Assembly: GCF_000319305.2 (NCBI RefSeq)
Contig: NZ_AMWJ02000001.1
Location: 1,364,001 to 1,428,000, forward strand
Length of the DNA stretch: 64,000 nt
Direction of reading: 5' to 3'
From: Pseudomonas bharatica CSV86
Lineage (GTDB): Bacteria; Pseudomonadota; Gammaproteobacteria; Pseudomonadales; Pseudomonadaceae
This document shows, in pieces, positions 8,792 through 17,301 of this stretch (its first letter is position 1; every line of letters starts with the position of its first letter). The notes beneath the pieces are model-generated. The model was not told the DNA's origin. It saw only the letters and a program-made list of their open reading frames with translations, and made no database searches. Both the position numbers and the translations under genes were made by a program.

Positions 8792-9873
8792 AAGGCCCGG
8801 CGCGCTGGCTGCCGTTCGCACTCCTGGCACTGCTGGCCGGTTGCGTCGGTACGCGCACCAGCCAGGAGCCCAGGCTGTCGGACGCACAGGTTCGCGACAA
8901 GGTCGCCGCGCTCCTGCCGGCCAATGTCAGTGACCGCCAGGGCTGGGCGCGGGATATCCAGGTCGCCCTGACCAGCCAGAAGCTCGATCCCAGCCAGTCG
9001 AATATCTGTGCCGTTCTGGCCGTGACCGAGCAGGAATCCACCTTCAGCGCCGACCCGCAGGTGCCCAACCTCGGCCGTATCGCCCGCGAGGAAATCGATC
9101 GTCGTGCGGCCAAGGCATTCGTTCCAAAAGCATTGGTCAATGCCGCCCTGGATACCCGCTCGCCCAACGGCAAGACCTGGAACCAGCGGCTTGCCGCCGT
9201 GCGCAGCGAGCGTGAACTGAGCGGCCTGTACGACGAACTGACCGGGTCGCTACCCCTGGGCCGCACCCTGCTTGGCGGTTTCAACCCGGTGCGTACCGGC
9301 GGGCCGATGCAGGTCAGCATCGACTTCGCCGAGCGCCATGCCCGCGACCACCCCTACGACCATGACGGCAGCGTGCGCCAGGAAGTCTTTACCCGGCGCG
9401 GCGGCATGTACTTCGGTACCGCCCATTTGCTTGGCTATCCGGCCAATTACCCGCGACCGTTGTACCGCTTCGCCGATTTCAACGCGGGCTGGTATGCGAG
9501 CCGCAACGCGGCGTTCCAGGCGGCGCTGAGCCGGGTGACCGGGGTGAAGCTGGCGCTGGATGGCGACCTCATCGCCCACGGCTCGCTGCTGCCGGGGAGC
9601 ACCGAGAAGGCGGCGCGCATGCTGGGCGAGCGCTTCGGCATGCGCAACCCGACCATTCGCGCGCAACTGGAAAAGGCTGATAGCCAGGACTTCGAGGCGA
9701 CCCGCCTGTACCAGCAGGTGTTCGCCCTGGCGGACAAGGCGGCGGGCAAGCGGGTAGCCCGGGAAGTGTTGCCGGGGATCAGGCTGGAAAGTCCGAAGAT
9801 CACCCGGCAACTGACCACGGCATGGTTCGCCAATCGGGTGGATGAGCGATATCAGCGCTGCATGAAGCGGTGA
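8788..9873 (+). CDS. DUF1615 family lipoprotein, apparent CTG start
   Basis: The protein matches the DUF1615 family of outer-membrane-associated lipoproteins, with LAVTEQESTF, NPVRTGGPMQVSIDFAE, RGGMYFGTAHLLGYP and RFADFNAGWYASRNAAFQ. The first conventional start (GTG 9022) would cut off about 78 residues, including a clear lipoprotein signal, WLPFALLALLAGC. Between 8788 and 9022 there is no in-frame ATG, GTG or TTG, nor any in the short open stretch just upstream. CTG at 8788 follows GGGGAG with 5 nt spacing and overlaps the isochorismatase stop, so it is the most likely initiator, giving 361 residues. The TEQES segment recalls lytic-transglycosylase-like folds, but the function of the family is not established. 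Confidence 0.75.
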   Translation: MKGPARWLPFALLALLAGCVGTRTSQEPRLSDAQVRDKVAALLPANVSDRQGWARDIQVALTSQKLDPSQSNICAVLAVTEQESTFSADPQVPNLGRIAREEIDRRAAKAFVPKALVNAALDTRSPNGKTWNQRLAAVRSERELSGLYDELTGSLPLGRTLLGGFNPVRTGGPMQVSIDFAERHARDHPYDHDGSVRQEVFTRRGGMYFGTAHLLGYPANYPRPLYRFADFNAGWYASRNAAFQAALSRVTGVKLALDGDLIAHGSLLPGSTEKAARMLGERFGMRNPTIRAQLEKADSQDFEATRLYQQVFALADKAAGKRVAREVLPGIRLESPKITRQLTTAWFANRVDERYQRCMKR

Positions 9874-9880
9874 TCTTTCG

Positions 9881-9979
9881 GGCCTCATCGCTGCGGTGCG
9901 GCGGTCCGACAAGCCAGCTCCCACAGGGTCAGAGTTGCCCACGCGATCACTGTGGGAGCTGGCTTGCCAGCGATGAGGC
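9881..9979. repeat. Paired REP element 1 (one variant arm)
   Basis: Two inverted copies of the Pseudomonas REP. The right copy at 9951-9979 has the standard GTGGGAGCTGGCTTGCCAGC core followed by GATGAGGC. The left copy at 9881-9927 is longer: the bases between the outer arm and AAGCCAGCTCCCACAGG are replaced by GCGGTGCGGCGGTCCGAC. It sits between the convergent DUF1615 gene and fpvF and may act as a transcript end. Confidence 0.9.
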
Positions 9980-9993
9980 ACTCAAGGTCCTAC

Positions 9994-10914
9994 TCAGGAT
10001 TTGCCTGCAGCCAAGGCCCCCACCACCTGCTCCACCCCGGCCTTCAACCCGGACACGCTGTCGGGCGCATCGGTATCCACCACCACCAGCCTCGCCCCCG
10101 ATGCGGCAATTACCTCCACCACCGCCTGCACCGGCTGCTTGTGATGCAGCACCAGTGCCACATCCTGCCCTTTCAACTCGTCACCCAGTTGCTTGAGCTG
10201 CTCCGCCGTCCATTGGTCATCGGCCACTTGCGGGTGATCGATCAGGTCAAGGTTCAAGCCACCCACCAGATACCCCAGTCGATCCGACAGGTTGACCACG
10301 CTCAGGTTGTCCGCCTCGGCCAGCTTCGCCTCGCTGGCGGCAGAGAGGTCGAGCAGCTGGCGCTTGAGCCCTGCCAGGTTGGCCTGGATCTTCTCGTGGT
10401 CGGCCGGCGACAGGCGCCCGAGATCGTTGGCCAGCACATCGGCCATCCGCCCCAGGTTGGTCGGGTTCAGCCAGGGGTAGCCGGCAAACACGTTGTCGCC
10501 CTGCACCGCGATGCCTGGCAGGGCACCGTCCACCGGGTGCGCGGCGTCGATCTCGACGATGCGGATATTGCTGCGGCGTGCCACCGGGTACAGCGGATCG
10601 TCGCTCCATATCGAGCGCAGGCCGATCACCGCATCGGCCTTGGTCGCTGCCTTTTGCAGGCTGGTCGCGCCACGACCACTGAAGTACGACGGCTGGCGCG
10701 TGGCCGGGAGGTTTTCCGGCGCGGCGCGCACCAGCTTCATCGAGGTGCCGTCCAGCAGCAGGGCGCCAAGGCCGTAGGTCACCGGCAGCGAGGCGAGCAC
10801 GGTGACGCCCGCCTGTTGTTGCGCGGCAGGTTTCGCCGGGCTCTGCGCCTGGACGGCGAGGGGCAGGCCAGCCAGCAGCAGGGCCAGGCTCAGGTGCTTG
10901 AGGGTAGGAGTCAT
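9994..10914 (-). CDS. fpvF: Periplasmic metal/siderophore-binding protein FpvF
   Basis: A 306-residue periplasmic protein with a signal peptide (LALLLAGLPLAVQA) and a TroA-type metal-binding fold. It is the last gene of the eight-gene fpv operon and overlaps fpvE by 4 bp. In P. aeruginosa FpvF and FpvC are the two binding proteins of the FpvCDEF ABC importer, which acts on iron released from ferripyoverdine in the periplasm; FpvF is reported to interact with pyoverdine itself. The protein has little of the His-rich character of zinc-binding ZnuA proteins, which fits an iron/siderophore role. The name rests on gene order together with the fold. Confidence 0.85.
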   Translation of the reverse strand: MTPTLKHLSLALLLAGLPLAVQAQSPAKPAAQQQAGVTVLASLPVTYGLGALLLDGTSMKLVRAAPENLPATRQPSYFSGRGATSLQKAATKADAVIGLRSIWSDDPLYPVARRSNIRIVEIDAAHPVDGALPGIAVQGDNVFAGYPWLNPTNLGRMADVLANDLGRLSPADHEKIQANLAGLKRQLLDLSAASEAKLAEADNLSVVNLSDRLGYLVGGLNLDLIDHPQVADDQWTAEQLKQLGDELKGQDVALVLHHKQPVQAVVEVIAASGARLVVVDTDAPDSVSGLKAGVEQVVGALAAGKS

Positions 10915-11810
10915 GCCGGGTTTCCTTGCAGGCGTGGAACCAGGCCGCGCGCCAGCGCGGCGAGGGCGAAGAAGCTGCCGGCGACCAGGATGATCGCTGC
11001 GCCCGAAGGCACCGGCAGGTCGAAGACGATAGGCAGGAGAATGCCGATCAGGGTGCTGAAGGTGGCGATCAGTACCGAGGCGAAGAAGAAGCCCTTTAGC
11101 GACTGGCTGACCAGCCGCGCCGCTGCCGCCGGAATCACCAGCAGGGCACCGACCAGGATGGCGCCGATGACTTTCACCGCCGCCACCGTGACCAGGGTCA
11201 CCAGCACCACGAACAGGTAGTCCAGGCGCTTCACCGCCACTCCACGAACTGCCGCCAGTTGCGGGTTGAAGCTGGCCAGCATGATGCGGTTGTACAGCGG
11301 CAGGGCCAGGGCCAGCACCAGGCCGGCGACGATGCCGAGCACCACCAGGTCCTGCCCGCTGACCGTCAGCACCGAGCCGAACAGCACGTTCTCCAGGATG
11401 TGCACGTTGATCTTGCCCGCCAGCATCAGCAGCAGGCTCGCCCCCAGGGCCAGGGATACCGAGAGGAATACGCCGATCAGGGTGTCCGGCGACAGCCCGG
11501 TGCGGTTGCGCAGGTAGTTGAGCAGGATGCCGAACAGCAGGCAGTAGCCGAACAGGCTGCCATAGGGGCCGGTGTAGGGCTCGCCGAGCAGGATGCCGAT
11601 GGCCACGCCGGTCAGCGCGGCATGACCTACCGCTTCGGAGAAGAAGGCGAAGCGCTTGACCACCACCAGGGTGCCGAGGCCGCCCAGCACCGGGCCGATC
11701 ATCAGCCCGGCGAGCAGGGCATTGACCACGAAGCCATAGGCCAGGGCTTCGGGCAGGTAGCCGGCGCTGGCCCAGCCCTGGATCAGCAGGCGGAATTCTT
11801 CGTAGTTCAT
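10911..11810 (-). CDS. fpvE: Inner-membrane permease of the ferripyoverdine iron importer, FpvE
   Basis: A 299-residue polytopic membrane protein of the ABC-3 (ZnuB/TroC-like) permease family. The start at 11810 (MNYEEF) is chosen because the frame upstream lies inside the ATPase gene; the ATPase stop and this start share one base. Several hydrophobic helices are evident, with the family segment FFSEAVGHAALTGVAIG near residue 55 and KVIGAILVGALLVIPAA near residue 215. It would pair with FpvD to move iron across the inner membrane. Confidence 0.9.
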   Translation of the reverse strand: MNYEEFRLLIQGWASAGYLPEALAYGFVVNALLAGLMIGPVLGGLGTLVVVKRFAFFSEAVGHAALTGVAIGILLGEPYTGPYGSLFGYCLLFGILLNYLRNRTGLSPDTLIGVFLSVSLALGASLLLMLAGKINVHILENVLFGSVLTVSGQDLVVLGIVAGLVLALALPLYNRIMLASFNPQLAAVRGVAVKRLDYLFVVLVTLVTVAAVKVIGAILVGALLVIPAAAARLVSQSLKGFFFASVLIATFSTLIGILLPIVFDLPVPSGAAIILVAGSFFALAALARGLVPRLQGNPA

Positions 11811-12559
11811 CAGCTGATGCTCTCGCTGCGCGGGTGGATGGAGAACAGGCCGAGCAGGCGCTCGGGGGTCAGGGCTTCTCTGGGCGCTGCGTCGAACAGC
11901 ACCCGGCGGCTCAGGCCGGTGACGCGGTCGGCCAGGCGGGACACGGCTTGCAGGTCGTGCTCGATCCACAGCACCGTGGTCCCGGCCTGGCGCCATTCGC
12001 CGAGCAGGCGCTCGAACACCTGGATACCGGCTTCGTCCAGCGCCGACATGGGTTCGTCCAGCACCAGCAATTGCGGCGCCGGGATCAGGCCCTGGGCCAG
12101 CAGCACGCGCTGGCGCTCGCCGCCGGACAGGGCGCCCATGCGCCGCTTGCGCTTGTCCTGCATGCCGACCCGGGCCAGGGCCGCGTCGATGGCCGGCGAC
12201 ACGCGTCTGGACAGGCCGAGGAACGCCGGGGTGCGCTGGCACATCGCGGCCATGAAGTCATCCACGGTCATCGGCAGGCCGCGGTCGAATTCCAGGGCCT
12301 GGGGCACATAGCCGATCACCCGGGCTGCGTCCGGCCAGGCCAGGGCCAGGCGGCCATGGTGCGGCATCTGCCCGAGCAGGGTCTTGATCAGCGAGCTCTT
12401 GCCGCCGCCGTTGGGGCCGACGATGGCATGCACGCTGCCGGCCGCGACCTGGAATCGCACCTGGTCGAGGATCCGCGTGCGGCCAAGGGTCAGGTCGATG
12501 CCGTCGAACTCGATGGACGGCCCGCAGGGCGCGGCGAGGACGGGTTCGGCCACGGTCAT
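11810..12559 (-). CDS. fpvD: ABC transporter ATPase FpvD
   Basis: A 249-residue ATP-binding subunit with Walker A GPNGGGKSS, signature LSGGERQRV, Walker B LLVLDEP and a switch His in WIEHD. It closely resembles ZnuC/TroB-type ATPases. The gene overlaps fpvC by 4 bp and fpvE by 1 bp, so the import complex is translated as a coupled set. It would energise FpvE for import of iron freed from pyoverdine. Confidence 0.92.
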   Translation of the reverse strand: MTVAEPVLAAPCGPSIEFDGIDLTLGRTRILDQVRFQVAAGSVHAIVGPNGGGKSSLIKTLLGQMPHHGRLALAWPDAARVIGYVPQALEFDRGLPMTVDDFMAAMCQRTPAFLGLSRRVSPAIDAALARVGMQDKRKRRMGALSGGERQRVLLAQGLIPAPQLLVLDEPMSALDEAGIQVFERLLGEWRQAGTTVLWIEHDLQAVSRLADRVTGLSRRVLFDAAPREALTPERLLGLFSIHPRSESIS

Positions 12560-13470
12560 GCCTGGTTCTCCTTGATCGCGCGGACCACGGTGTCGAGGTT
12601 GCGCTTCATCTCCACTTCGTATTTTTCCTTGGTGTATTCGCCGTAGGAGATATGGGTCAGCGGATAGAGCTTGACCCCGGCTTCGCGCTGGATGGTCTCG
12701 ACATAGGCGGACGGGAAATCCATCTCGGAGAAGATCACCTTGACGTCCAGGGCCTGCAACTGGTCGATGGTCTTCTTCAATTGCGCCGGGCTTGGCTCGA
12801 TACCGTGGGCAGGTTCCACAACCGCAGTGACCTCCAGGCCGAACTCGCGCACCAGGTAGTCGTAGGCGGCATGGATGGTGGCGACGCGGAACGACGGGTT
12901 CGGCGCTTCGGTCAGTTGCGCCAGGGCATCGGCGCGCAGCTTGCGCAGGCGCTTGGCGTAGTCGCGGGCGTTCTGGCTGTAGAACCTGGCGTTGTCCGGG
13001 TCCAGCTTGCCCAGCTCGCGGGCGATGTTGTTGACCTGGGCGATGCTGGCGCTGATCGACAGGAAGGTGTGCGGGTTGACCACCTTGCCGGCGCCACGGG
13101 CGGCGATGCCGGTGGCGGCCAGCAGTGGCACGTTGGCGTTGGATTCGATGGTCGCGATGCCGGGCTTTTCGCTGGCGGCGATCATGCGGTCGGCGAAATC
13201 GTCGTGGCCGACACCGTTGAGCACGATCACATCGAGCGTGCCGATGCGCTTGATATCGTCGGCCCGCGGTTCGTAGGCATGGGGATTGAAACCGGCCGGA
13301 ATCAGCGGCACCACTTCGGCGCGGTCGCCGACGATATTGCTGACGTAGCTGTAATAGGGATGCAGGGTGATGCCGATGCGCAGCGGCTTGCCGTTTTCGG
13401 CGAAGGCCAGGGCGGGCAGGGCCACGGCGACGAACAGGCTGAGGACTCGGAGGACAACGGAACGGAGCAT
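12556..13470 (-). CDS. fpvC: Periplasmic metal-binding protein FpvC
   Basis: A TroA-family (cluster A-I) binding protein. The start at 13470 (MLRSVVLRV) is preferred over ATG 13476 because the AGGA ribosome site is 7 nt from the first and only 1 nt from the second. A Sec signal peptide is clear (LSLFVAVALPALAFA). Candidate metal ligands are the His in GITLHPYYS, GFNPHAYEP and NPHTFLS, plus a late E/D pair in VIFSEMDFPS. In P. aeruginosa FpvC acts as the ferrous iron chelator that accepts iron after reduction by FpvG. The gene lies 16 bp after fpvK and overlaps fpvD by 4 bp. Confidence 0.9.
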   Translation of the reverse strand: MLRSVVLRVLSLFVAVALPALAFAENGKPLRIGITLHPYYSYVSNIVGDRAEVVPLIPAGFNPHAYEPRADDIKRIGTLDVIVLNGVGHDDFADRMIAASEKPGIATIESNANVPLLAATGIAARGAGKVVNPHTFLSISASIAQVNNIARELGKLDPDNARFYSQNARDYAKRLRKLRADALAQLTEAPNPSFRVATIHAAYDYLVREFGLEVTAVVEPAHGIEPSPAQLKKTIDQLQALDVKVIFSEMDFPSAYVETIQREAGVKLYPLTHISYGEYTKEKYEVEMKRNLDTVVRAIKENQA

Positions 13471-13486
13471 GGGCATTCCTTGCGGG

Positions 13487-14053
13487 TCAGTGCTGATGCT
13501 GGCGGGTGACACCGGCGTCGTAGTGGGTGGCGATCTGTTTCCAGCCGGCGGCCTGCAGGGCGCTGGCGGTCAGTTCGGCGGGCAGGGTGGGCGCGGCCTT
13601 GCGGCTCAGCCAGACATCGGCTGCGCCGTCGTGGGCCTCGGGCACCAGCAGGACGAAGCTGCCGGCGGTGTCCGGTTTCGGGCTCAGGCCGACATAAGCG
13701 GCGTTGAGCTGGCGCCACTGGTGCGCACCGCGGGTAACACTGCTGGCATCGGCGACGAAGGGCGCGAAGCCTTCCTCGGCCAGCAGTTCGACGCTGGCCA
13801 GGCCGGGCTCTTCATCGCGGCGCGCCTGGATCTCGTCGAAGGCCACCCGCAAATCGGTGTAGATGCCTTGCTCGGCAGCATTGAGATCAAGCCGGGCATC
13901 CAGTTGGTGGGCCTCGACCCGGGTCTCGTCCTCGCGCTCGCCGCGCAGGCCGACCACGGCGGCGGCCAGCGCCAGGATCAGCAGGGCGACCAGCGCCACA
14001 TAGAGGGTTTCATGTCCGGCACCGGCCGGTCGTACCACCTGGACCTGGCTCAT
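13487..14053 (-). CDS. fpvK: FpvK-like periplasm-facing protein (DUF6162)
   Basis: A 188-residue protein with one N-terminal membrane anchor (LYVALVALLILALAAAVVGL) and a periplasmic domain ending in the His-containing tail TRQHQH. It corresponds in position and type to FpvK of P. aeruginosa, one of the small accessory proteins (FpvH, J, K) that aid the FpvG reductase and FpvC in removing iron from ferripyoverdine. It overlaps fpvJ by 4 bp. The sequence alone shows no catalytic motif. Confidence 0.8.
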   Translation of the reverse strand: MSQVQVVRPAGAGHETLYVALVALLILALAAAVVGLRGEREDETRVEAHQLDARLDLNAAEQGIYTDLRVAFDEIQARRDEEPGLASVELLAEEGFAPFVADASSVTRGAHQWRQLNAAYVGLSPKPDTAGSFVLLVPEAHDGAADVWLSRKAAPTLPAELTASALQAAGWKQIATHYDAGVTRQHQH

Positions 14054-14373
14054 GGTTCACCGATGTCGGCATGGTCGATTTCCACCACATGGCCGGGGCC
14101 GGCATCGAACAGCACATAGAATTCGCCGTCCGGGCGCTTGAAGGTCAGGGTCGAGTCGTCGCCGAGCTTGCCGGGTACCAGCACCGTCTCGTCGTAGCCG
14201 ATCACATCCAGGGTCACCCCCGGCGCGCCGCTGCCGTCGGAGAAGCCGCCGGTGCATTTGATCCGTTCGCCATCGACCGGCTCGCACTGGCACATCGGGT
14301 TGTGCGCCAGGGCAGGGCCGGCGCAGGCCAGCAGCAACAGGGGCAGGACGAGCCTGCCGGCTTTGAAGATCAT
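14050..14373 (-). CDS. fpvJ: FpvJ-like small periplasmic protein
   Basis: A 107-residue secreted protein. The start at 14373 is fixed by GGAG 8 nt upstream and a Sec signal peptide ending in ACAGPALA. The mature N-terminus carries HNPMCQCEPVDG, a His/Cys cluster that could bind metal or form a disulphide, then a beta-rich domain. Its place between fpvH and fpvK, with 4-bp overlaps on both sides, identifies it as FpvJ. FpvJ is reported to take part with FpvC and FpvF in the periplasmic iron-release complex. Confidence 0.8.
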   Translation of the reverse strand: MIFKAGRLVLPLLLLACAGPALAHNPMCQCEPVDGERIKCTGGFSDGSGAPGVTLDVIGYDETVLVPGKLGDDSTLTFKRPDGEFYVLFDAGPGHVVEIDHADIGEP

Positions 14374-14915
14374 GGTTTGCCTCCTTGTTTGTTCAGCCAG
14401 GCGAGGGTGGCAGGGGATGCCTTGGCCAGGGGGACCGAGGCCTGGTGCAGGCTGCCGTCCCAGCCTTCGAGGGTGATCCACAGCTCGGCGTCGGCGCGGG
14501 TGCGCGCGGGTACCGGCAGGCTGGTGCTCATGCGGTGCGGGTTGCCGAAGAAGATGGTGCCGGCGGCGCGCAGGCTGCGCGGCTTGCCGATGCGCAGGTA
14601 GGCGGCCTTGACCTCGCTGCCGCAGGAGCTGCACAGCGAGGCGTTGAAGGCCTTGAAGTAACCGGCCGGGCCGTCCTGGCGCGGGGCCTCGGCGAGCAGT
14701 TCGGAAAGGCTGATGCTCCATGGGCCGACGGCGATGTTTTCGATCGGGTTAGCGCCGAGGCCGCTTTCGCCGCGGAACATTTTCGCGTCGGCGAAGTACT
14801 TGGGCATGAAGCCGAGGGGAATCAGCAACAGCAGGATGTTCAGGTGGAAGCGCCATTTCAGCCACCACTGTTTCAGCGGGCTCGGTGCAGTGACAGCGTC
14901 GCGGGCCTGGCTCAT
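14370..14915 (-). CDS. fpvH: FpvH-like membrane-anchored protein with CSSC motif
   Basis: A 181-residue protein with a single membrane segment near residues 25-45 (HLNILLLLIPLGFMP) and a periplasmic domain. The motif SLCSSCGSEV suggests a redox-active or metal-binding Cys pair. It overlaps fpvG and fpvJ by 4 bp each. In P. aeruginosa FpvH sits second in the same operon and assists iron reduction by FpvG. The assignment depends mainly on gene order. Confidence 0.8.
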   Translation of the reverse strand: MSQARDAVTAPSPLKQWWLKWRFHLNILLLLIPLGFMPKYFADAKMFRGESGLGANPIENIAVGPWSISLSELLAEAPRQDGPAGYFKAFNASLCSSCGSEVKAAYLRIGKPRSLRAAGTIFFGNPHRMSTSLPVPARTRADAELWITLEGWDGSLHQASVPLAKASPATLAWLNKQGGKP

Positions 14916-16114
14916 GGCTGCATCTCCGTGGCGGCTTCGCCGGTGACCTTGGTTGCCCTCGGCGTCCTGTCGGCACGCTTGAGGGCGGCGGCGGTGGCCT
15001 GGGCGGTGCGCTTGGTCCAGATCAGCAGGCCGCTGAGCACCATCATCGACAGCAGCAGGCCGAAGAAGGCCCAGATCAGCTTGATGGCGAGCCCGCCGAA
15101 GTCACCGGTATGCAGCGGGCGCATGGATTCGGTGACGAACTCCAGGGCCGAGCGGTCGCCGACCAGGAACGAGGCGTCGACCTTGCGTGTGTAGGGGTTG
15201 ACGCTGGCGGTCTGGAACATCAGCGGATACCAGCCGCGGCCGCCCAGGTAGATGTGGCCGTAGGCATTGGACGGCAGTTGGGCGAAGGTCACGTCCAGGC
15301 CGGGGACCTGCGTGGTGGCGATGCGCGTGGCTTCGTCGAGGTCGATGCGCGGTACCGGGGCCTTGCTGTCCGACAGCGGCACGTCTTCGCGAGCGATCAC
15401 CGGAGTGATCGGCTCGGTGGAAAGGGTGATGTGGTTGTCGGCGAGGAGTGCCTGGATCAGGAACCAGGTGCCGGTGATGGAAATCACCGCGATGAACCAG
15501 ATCGACCAGATGCCGCTCAAGCGATGGAAGTCGCCCCAGAAGATCCGCGCGCCGTGGTTGAAACGCAGGGTCGGTTTGAAAAAGCCCTTCCAGAAACGCT
15601 TGTAGACCACCAGCCCGGTGACCAGCGACGCCAGCATCGGCAGGCCGAGCAGCGACACCAGGTACCAGCCCCAGCTGTAGCCATTGGTGAAGGGCACCAG
15701 CCACCAGCCGTGCAGGGCACGGGTAAAGCCTTCGAAGTTGAAGTCCGGGCTCTTGCCTTGGATCGCCCCGGTATAGGGGTTCACATAGAGGATCGGCGCG
15801 GTGCCGTCGGGGAAGGTCACGGCGGCGTTCAGGGCGAAGTGCGAACCGTCCGGCTGGCTGATGTAGCGCACGGCCATGTCCGGCTCGGCCTGCTTCAAGG
15901 CATCGAGGACCTGCTGGAAGCTCAGGCGCTCGGCATCGTCGTTCGGTTTGCTGGCGCGCACATCGGGGTTGGCCAGCCAGACGATTTCCTGGCTGACCAC
16001 GGCCAGGGTGCCGGTGACGCAGACGATCAGCACGAAGAACCAGATGGGCAGGGCAAGCCAGCTGTGGACCAGGAACCACAACCTGGATTTGGACTTTTTC
16101 GATTGTTGGGCCAT
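14912..16114 (-). CDS. fpvG: Ferripyoverdine reductase FpvG (PepSY-associated TM protein)
   Basis: A 400-residue inner-membrane protein of the PepSY-TM family. TM1 is LPIWFFVLIVCVTGTLAVV; further segments lie around residues 190, 240 and 370, with two periplasmic PepSY-like domains between them. ATG 16114 (MAQQSKK) is chosen over the upstream TTG 16159, since it starts directly before the basic cytoplasmic segment of TM1. FpvG reduces Fe(III) bound to pyoverdine to Fe(II) in the periplasm so that the siderophore can be recycled. It is the first gene of an eight-gene operon. A weak Fur-like site lies about 70 bp upstream. Confidence 0.88.
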   Translation of the reverse strand: MAQQSKKSKSRLWFLVHSWLALPIWFFVLIVCVTGTLAVVSQEIVWLANPDVRASKPNDDAERLSFQQVLDALKQAEPDMAVRYISQPDGSHFALNAAVTFPDGTAPILYVNPYTGAIQGKSPDFNFEGFTRALHGWWLVPFTNGYSWGWYLVSLLGLPMLASLVTGLVVYKRFWKGFFKPTLRFNHGARIFWGDFHRLSGIWSIWFIAVISITGTWFLIQALLADNHITLSTEPITPVIAREDVPLSDSKAPVPRIDLDEATRIATTQVPGLDVTFAQLPSNAYGHIYLGGRGWYPLMFQTASVNPYTRKVDASFLVGDRSALEFVTESMRPLHTGDFGGLAIKLIWAFFGLLLSMMVLSGLLIWTKRTAQATAAALKRADRTPRATKVTGEAATEMQP

Positions 16115-16180
16115 TGCATCAGTCTTGTTCGTAAAAAGTGGGGTCGAGCCGATGCTCAACCGAGGGCTGCACTTGTAAGG

Positions 16181-16199
16181 ACGAATGAGAATCGAAAAC
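16181..16199 (-). promoter_or_regulatory. Possible Fur box upstream of fpvG
   Basis: On the minus strand the site reads GTTTTCGATTCTCATTCGT and contains GATTCTCATT, matching the core of Pseudomonas Fur boxes (roughly 12 of 19 positions of the consensus). Iron control of this operon is expected from its function, but the match is only moderate. Confidence 0.35.
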
Positions 16200-16306
16200 C
16201 TGCGCAGGAATATGTAAGTAAATAATTCATGGGCAGGTTTCGGGCAGCTCCCGATGGACTGATGTGCTGACTGTGGACCTCCCGATAGTGGTGGGACAAC
16301 ACAGAC

Positions 16307-16412
16307 CCTGTGGGAGCTGGCTTGTCGGACCGCCGCACCGCAGCGATAGGGCCCGATCAGACAGCTTCATTGCCCGAACTGGCCTCATCGCTGGCAAGCC
16401 AGCTCCCACAGG
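16307..16412. repeat. Paired REP element 2 (one variant arm)
   Basis: The left copy at 16307-16353 is the variant type (GAGCTGGCTTGTCGGACC then GCCGCACCGCAGCGATAGG) and the right copy at 16381-16412 is the standard type in inverse orientation. It lies between the pvdO stop codon and the fpvG promoter, so it may separate the two iron operons. Confidence 0.9.
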
Positions 16413-16426
16413 GGACGGTGCAGACC

Positions 16427-17287
16427 TTAGAGCTCGCGGATCACCCGGAACCCGAGCCAGTCCCCACGGGTAGTGATGTACACGTTATTGCGGTTCCCCG
16501 AGCGCGAGAAGATCGGCGCTTCGCCCCAGTCATTGCCGCGGATCTGCACCACCTTGCAGCCCGGCTCCTTCCACGCGCTGCCATCGCTCGGCGCGCCGAC
16601 GTAGCTGTCGTGATGGCAGTCGGCAACGAACTCATAGACATTGCCGTGCATGTCGTACACGCCGAAATCGTTGGGCGGATAGCTGCCTGCCGGCGATGTG
16701 TAGCTGTAGCCGTCCTTCGGCCCGTACACGTTGGCGTGCTGGCTGATCTCGTACTCGGCGTCCGGGTCCAGCGGGAACGGGAAGGGCCCGGTGCTGCCGC
16801 CGCGCGCGGCATATTCGCGCTCGGCTTCGCTGACCATGCGGTAGTGCTTGCCGGTCTTCTTCGACAGCCAGGCCACATAGGCTTCGATATCGTGATAGTC
16901 CATGCACACCGCCGGCTGTTTCGGGCCTTGCTTGTAGCGCGGCTTGCTGGCCTTGCACTCGCGACCCGGGCGGGTGTCGCCATCGGCGATCTTCACCCCG
17001 GACTCACGGATATACGCATCCCATTCCCCGGCCGTGACCTGGAAACGGCTAATGGCGAAGGGCCTGGCGAAGGTCACCTGGTGCAGCGGGCCTTCATCCG
17101 GCTGGCGTCCCAGCTCGTCGTCCGGGGTGCCCATCATGTAGCTGCCGGCGGGCAGCACGACCATTTCCGGGCAAGCGGTCTTGCAGTCGCGAAACACCGT
17201 ACCGGGCTGGTCGCCGGCCGCCAGGGCGGGCAGGCTGGCGGAGCCGAGCAGGGCGGTCAGGGTGAGGCGGAACAGGACAGGAGTCAT
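16427..17287 (-). CDS. pvdO: Pyoverdine maturation protein PvdO (formylglycine-generating-enzyme-like)
   Basis: A 286-residue periplasmic protein of the FGE/sulfatase-modifying-factor family, with a signal peptide (LTALLGSASLPALAA). Family features are MVVLPAGSYMMGTPDDE, the SRFQVTAGEWDAY stretch, EAEREYAARGG, GVYDMHGNVYEF and the terminal GDWLGFRVIREL. PvdO catalyses a late oxidation in formation of the pyoverdine chromophore in the periplasm. It is the last gene of the pvdMNO operon, 14 bp after pvdN. The length agrees with known PvdO proteins. Confidence 0.92.
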   Translation of the reverse strand: MTPVLFRLTLTALLGSASLPALAAGDQPGTVFRDCKTACPEMVVLPAGSYMMGTPDDELGRQPDEGPLHQVTFARPFAISRFQVTAGEWDAYIRESGVKIADGDTRPGRECKASKPRYKQGPKQPAVCMDYHDIEAYVAWLSKKTGKHYRMVSEAEREYAARGGSTGPFPFPLDPDAEYEISQHANVYGPKDGYSYTSPAGSYPPNDFGVYDMHGNVYEFVADCHHDSYVGAPSDGSAWKEPGCKVVQIRGNDWGEAPIFSRSGNRNNVYITTRGDWLGFRVIREL

Positions 17288-17301
17288 CGCAAGGCTTTCC
17301 T

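Noticed and set aside
9952..11220. 422-residue plus-strand ORF starting MGAGLPAMRH
   Set aside because: The start lies in a REP element and the rest is antisense to fpvF and fpvE; similar MGAGLPAM starts appear at other REP copies.
9994..16114. Zinc uptake (znuABC) operon
   Set aside because: The ABC genes look ZnuABC-like, but the PepSY protein, three small periplasmic proteins, two binding proteins and the adjacent pvd genes fit the ferripyoverdine release operon.
16207..16240. PvdS box on the plus strand near TAAAT at 16219
   Set aside because: No CGT lies 16-17 nt downstream and the orientation points away from fpvG.
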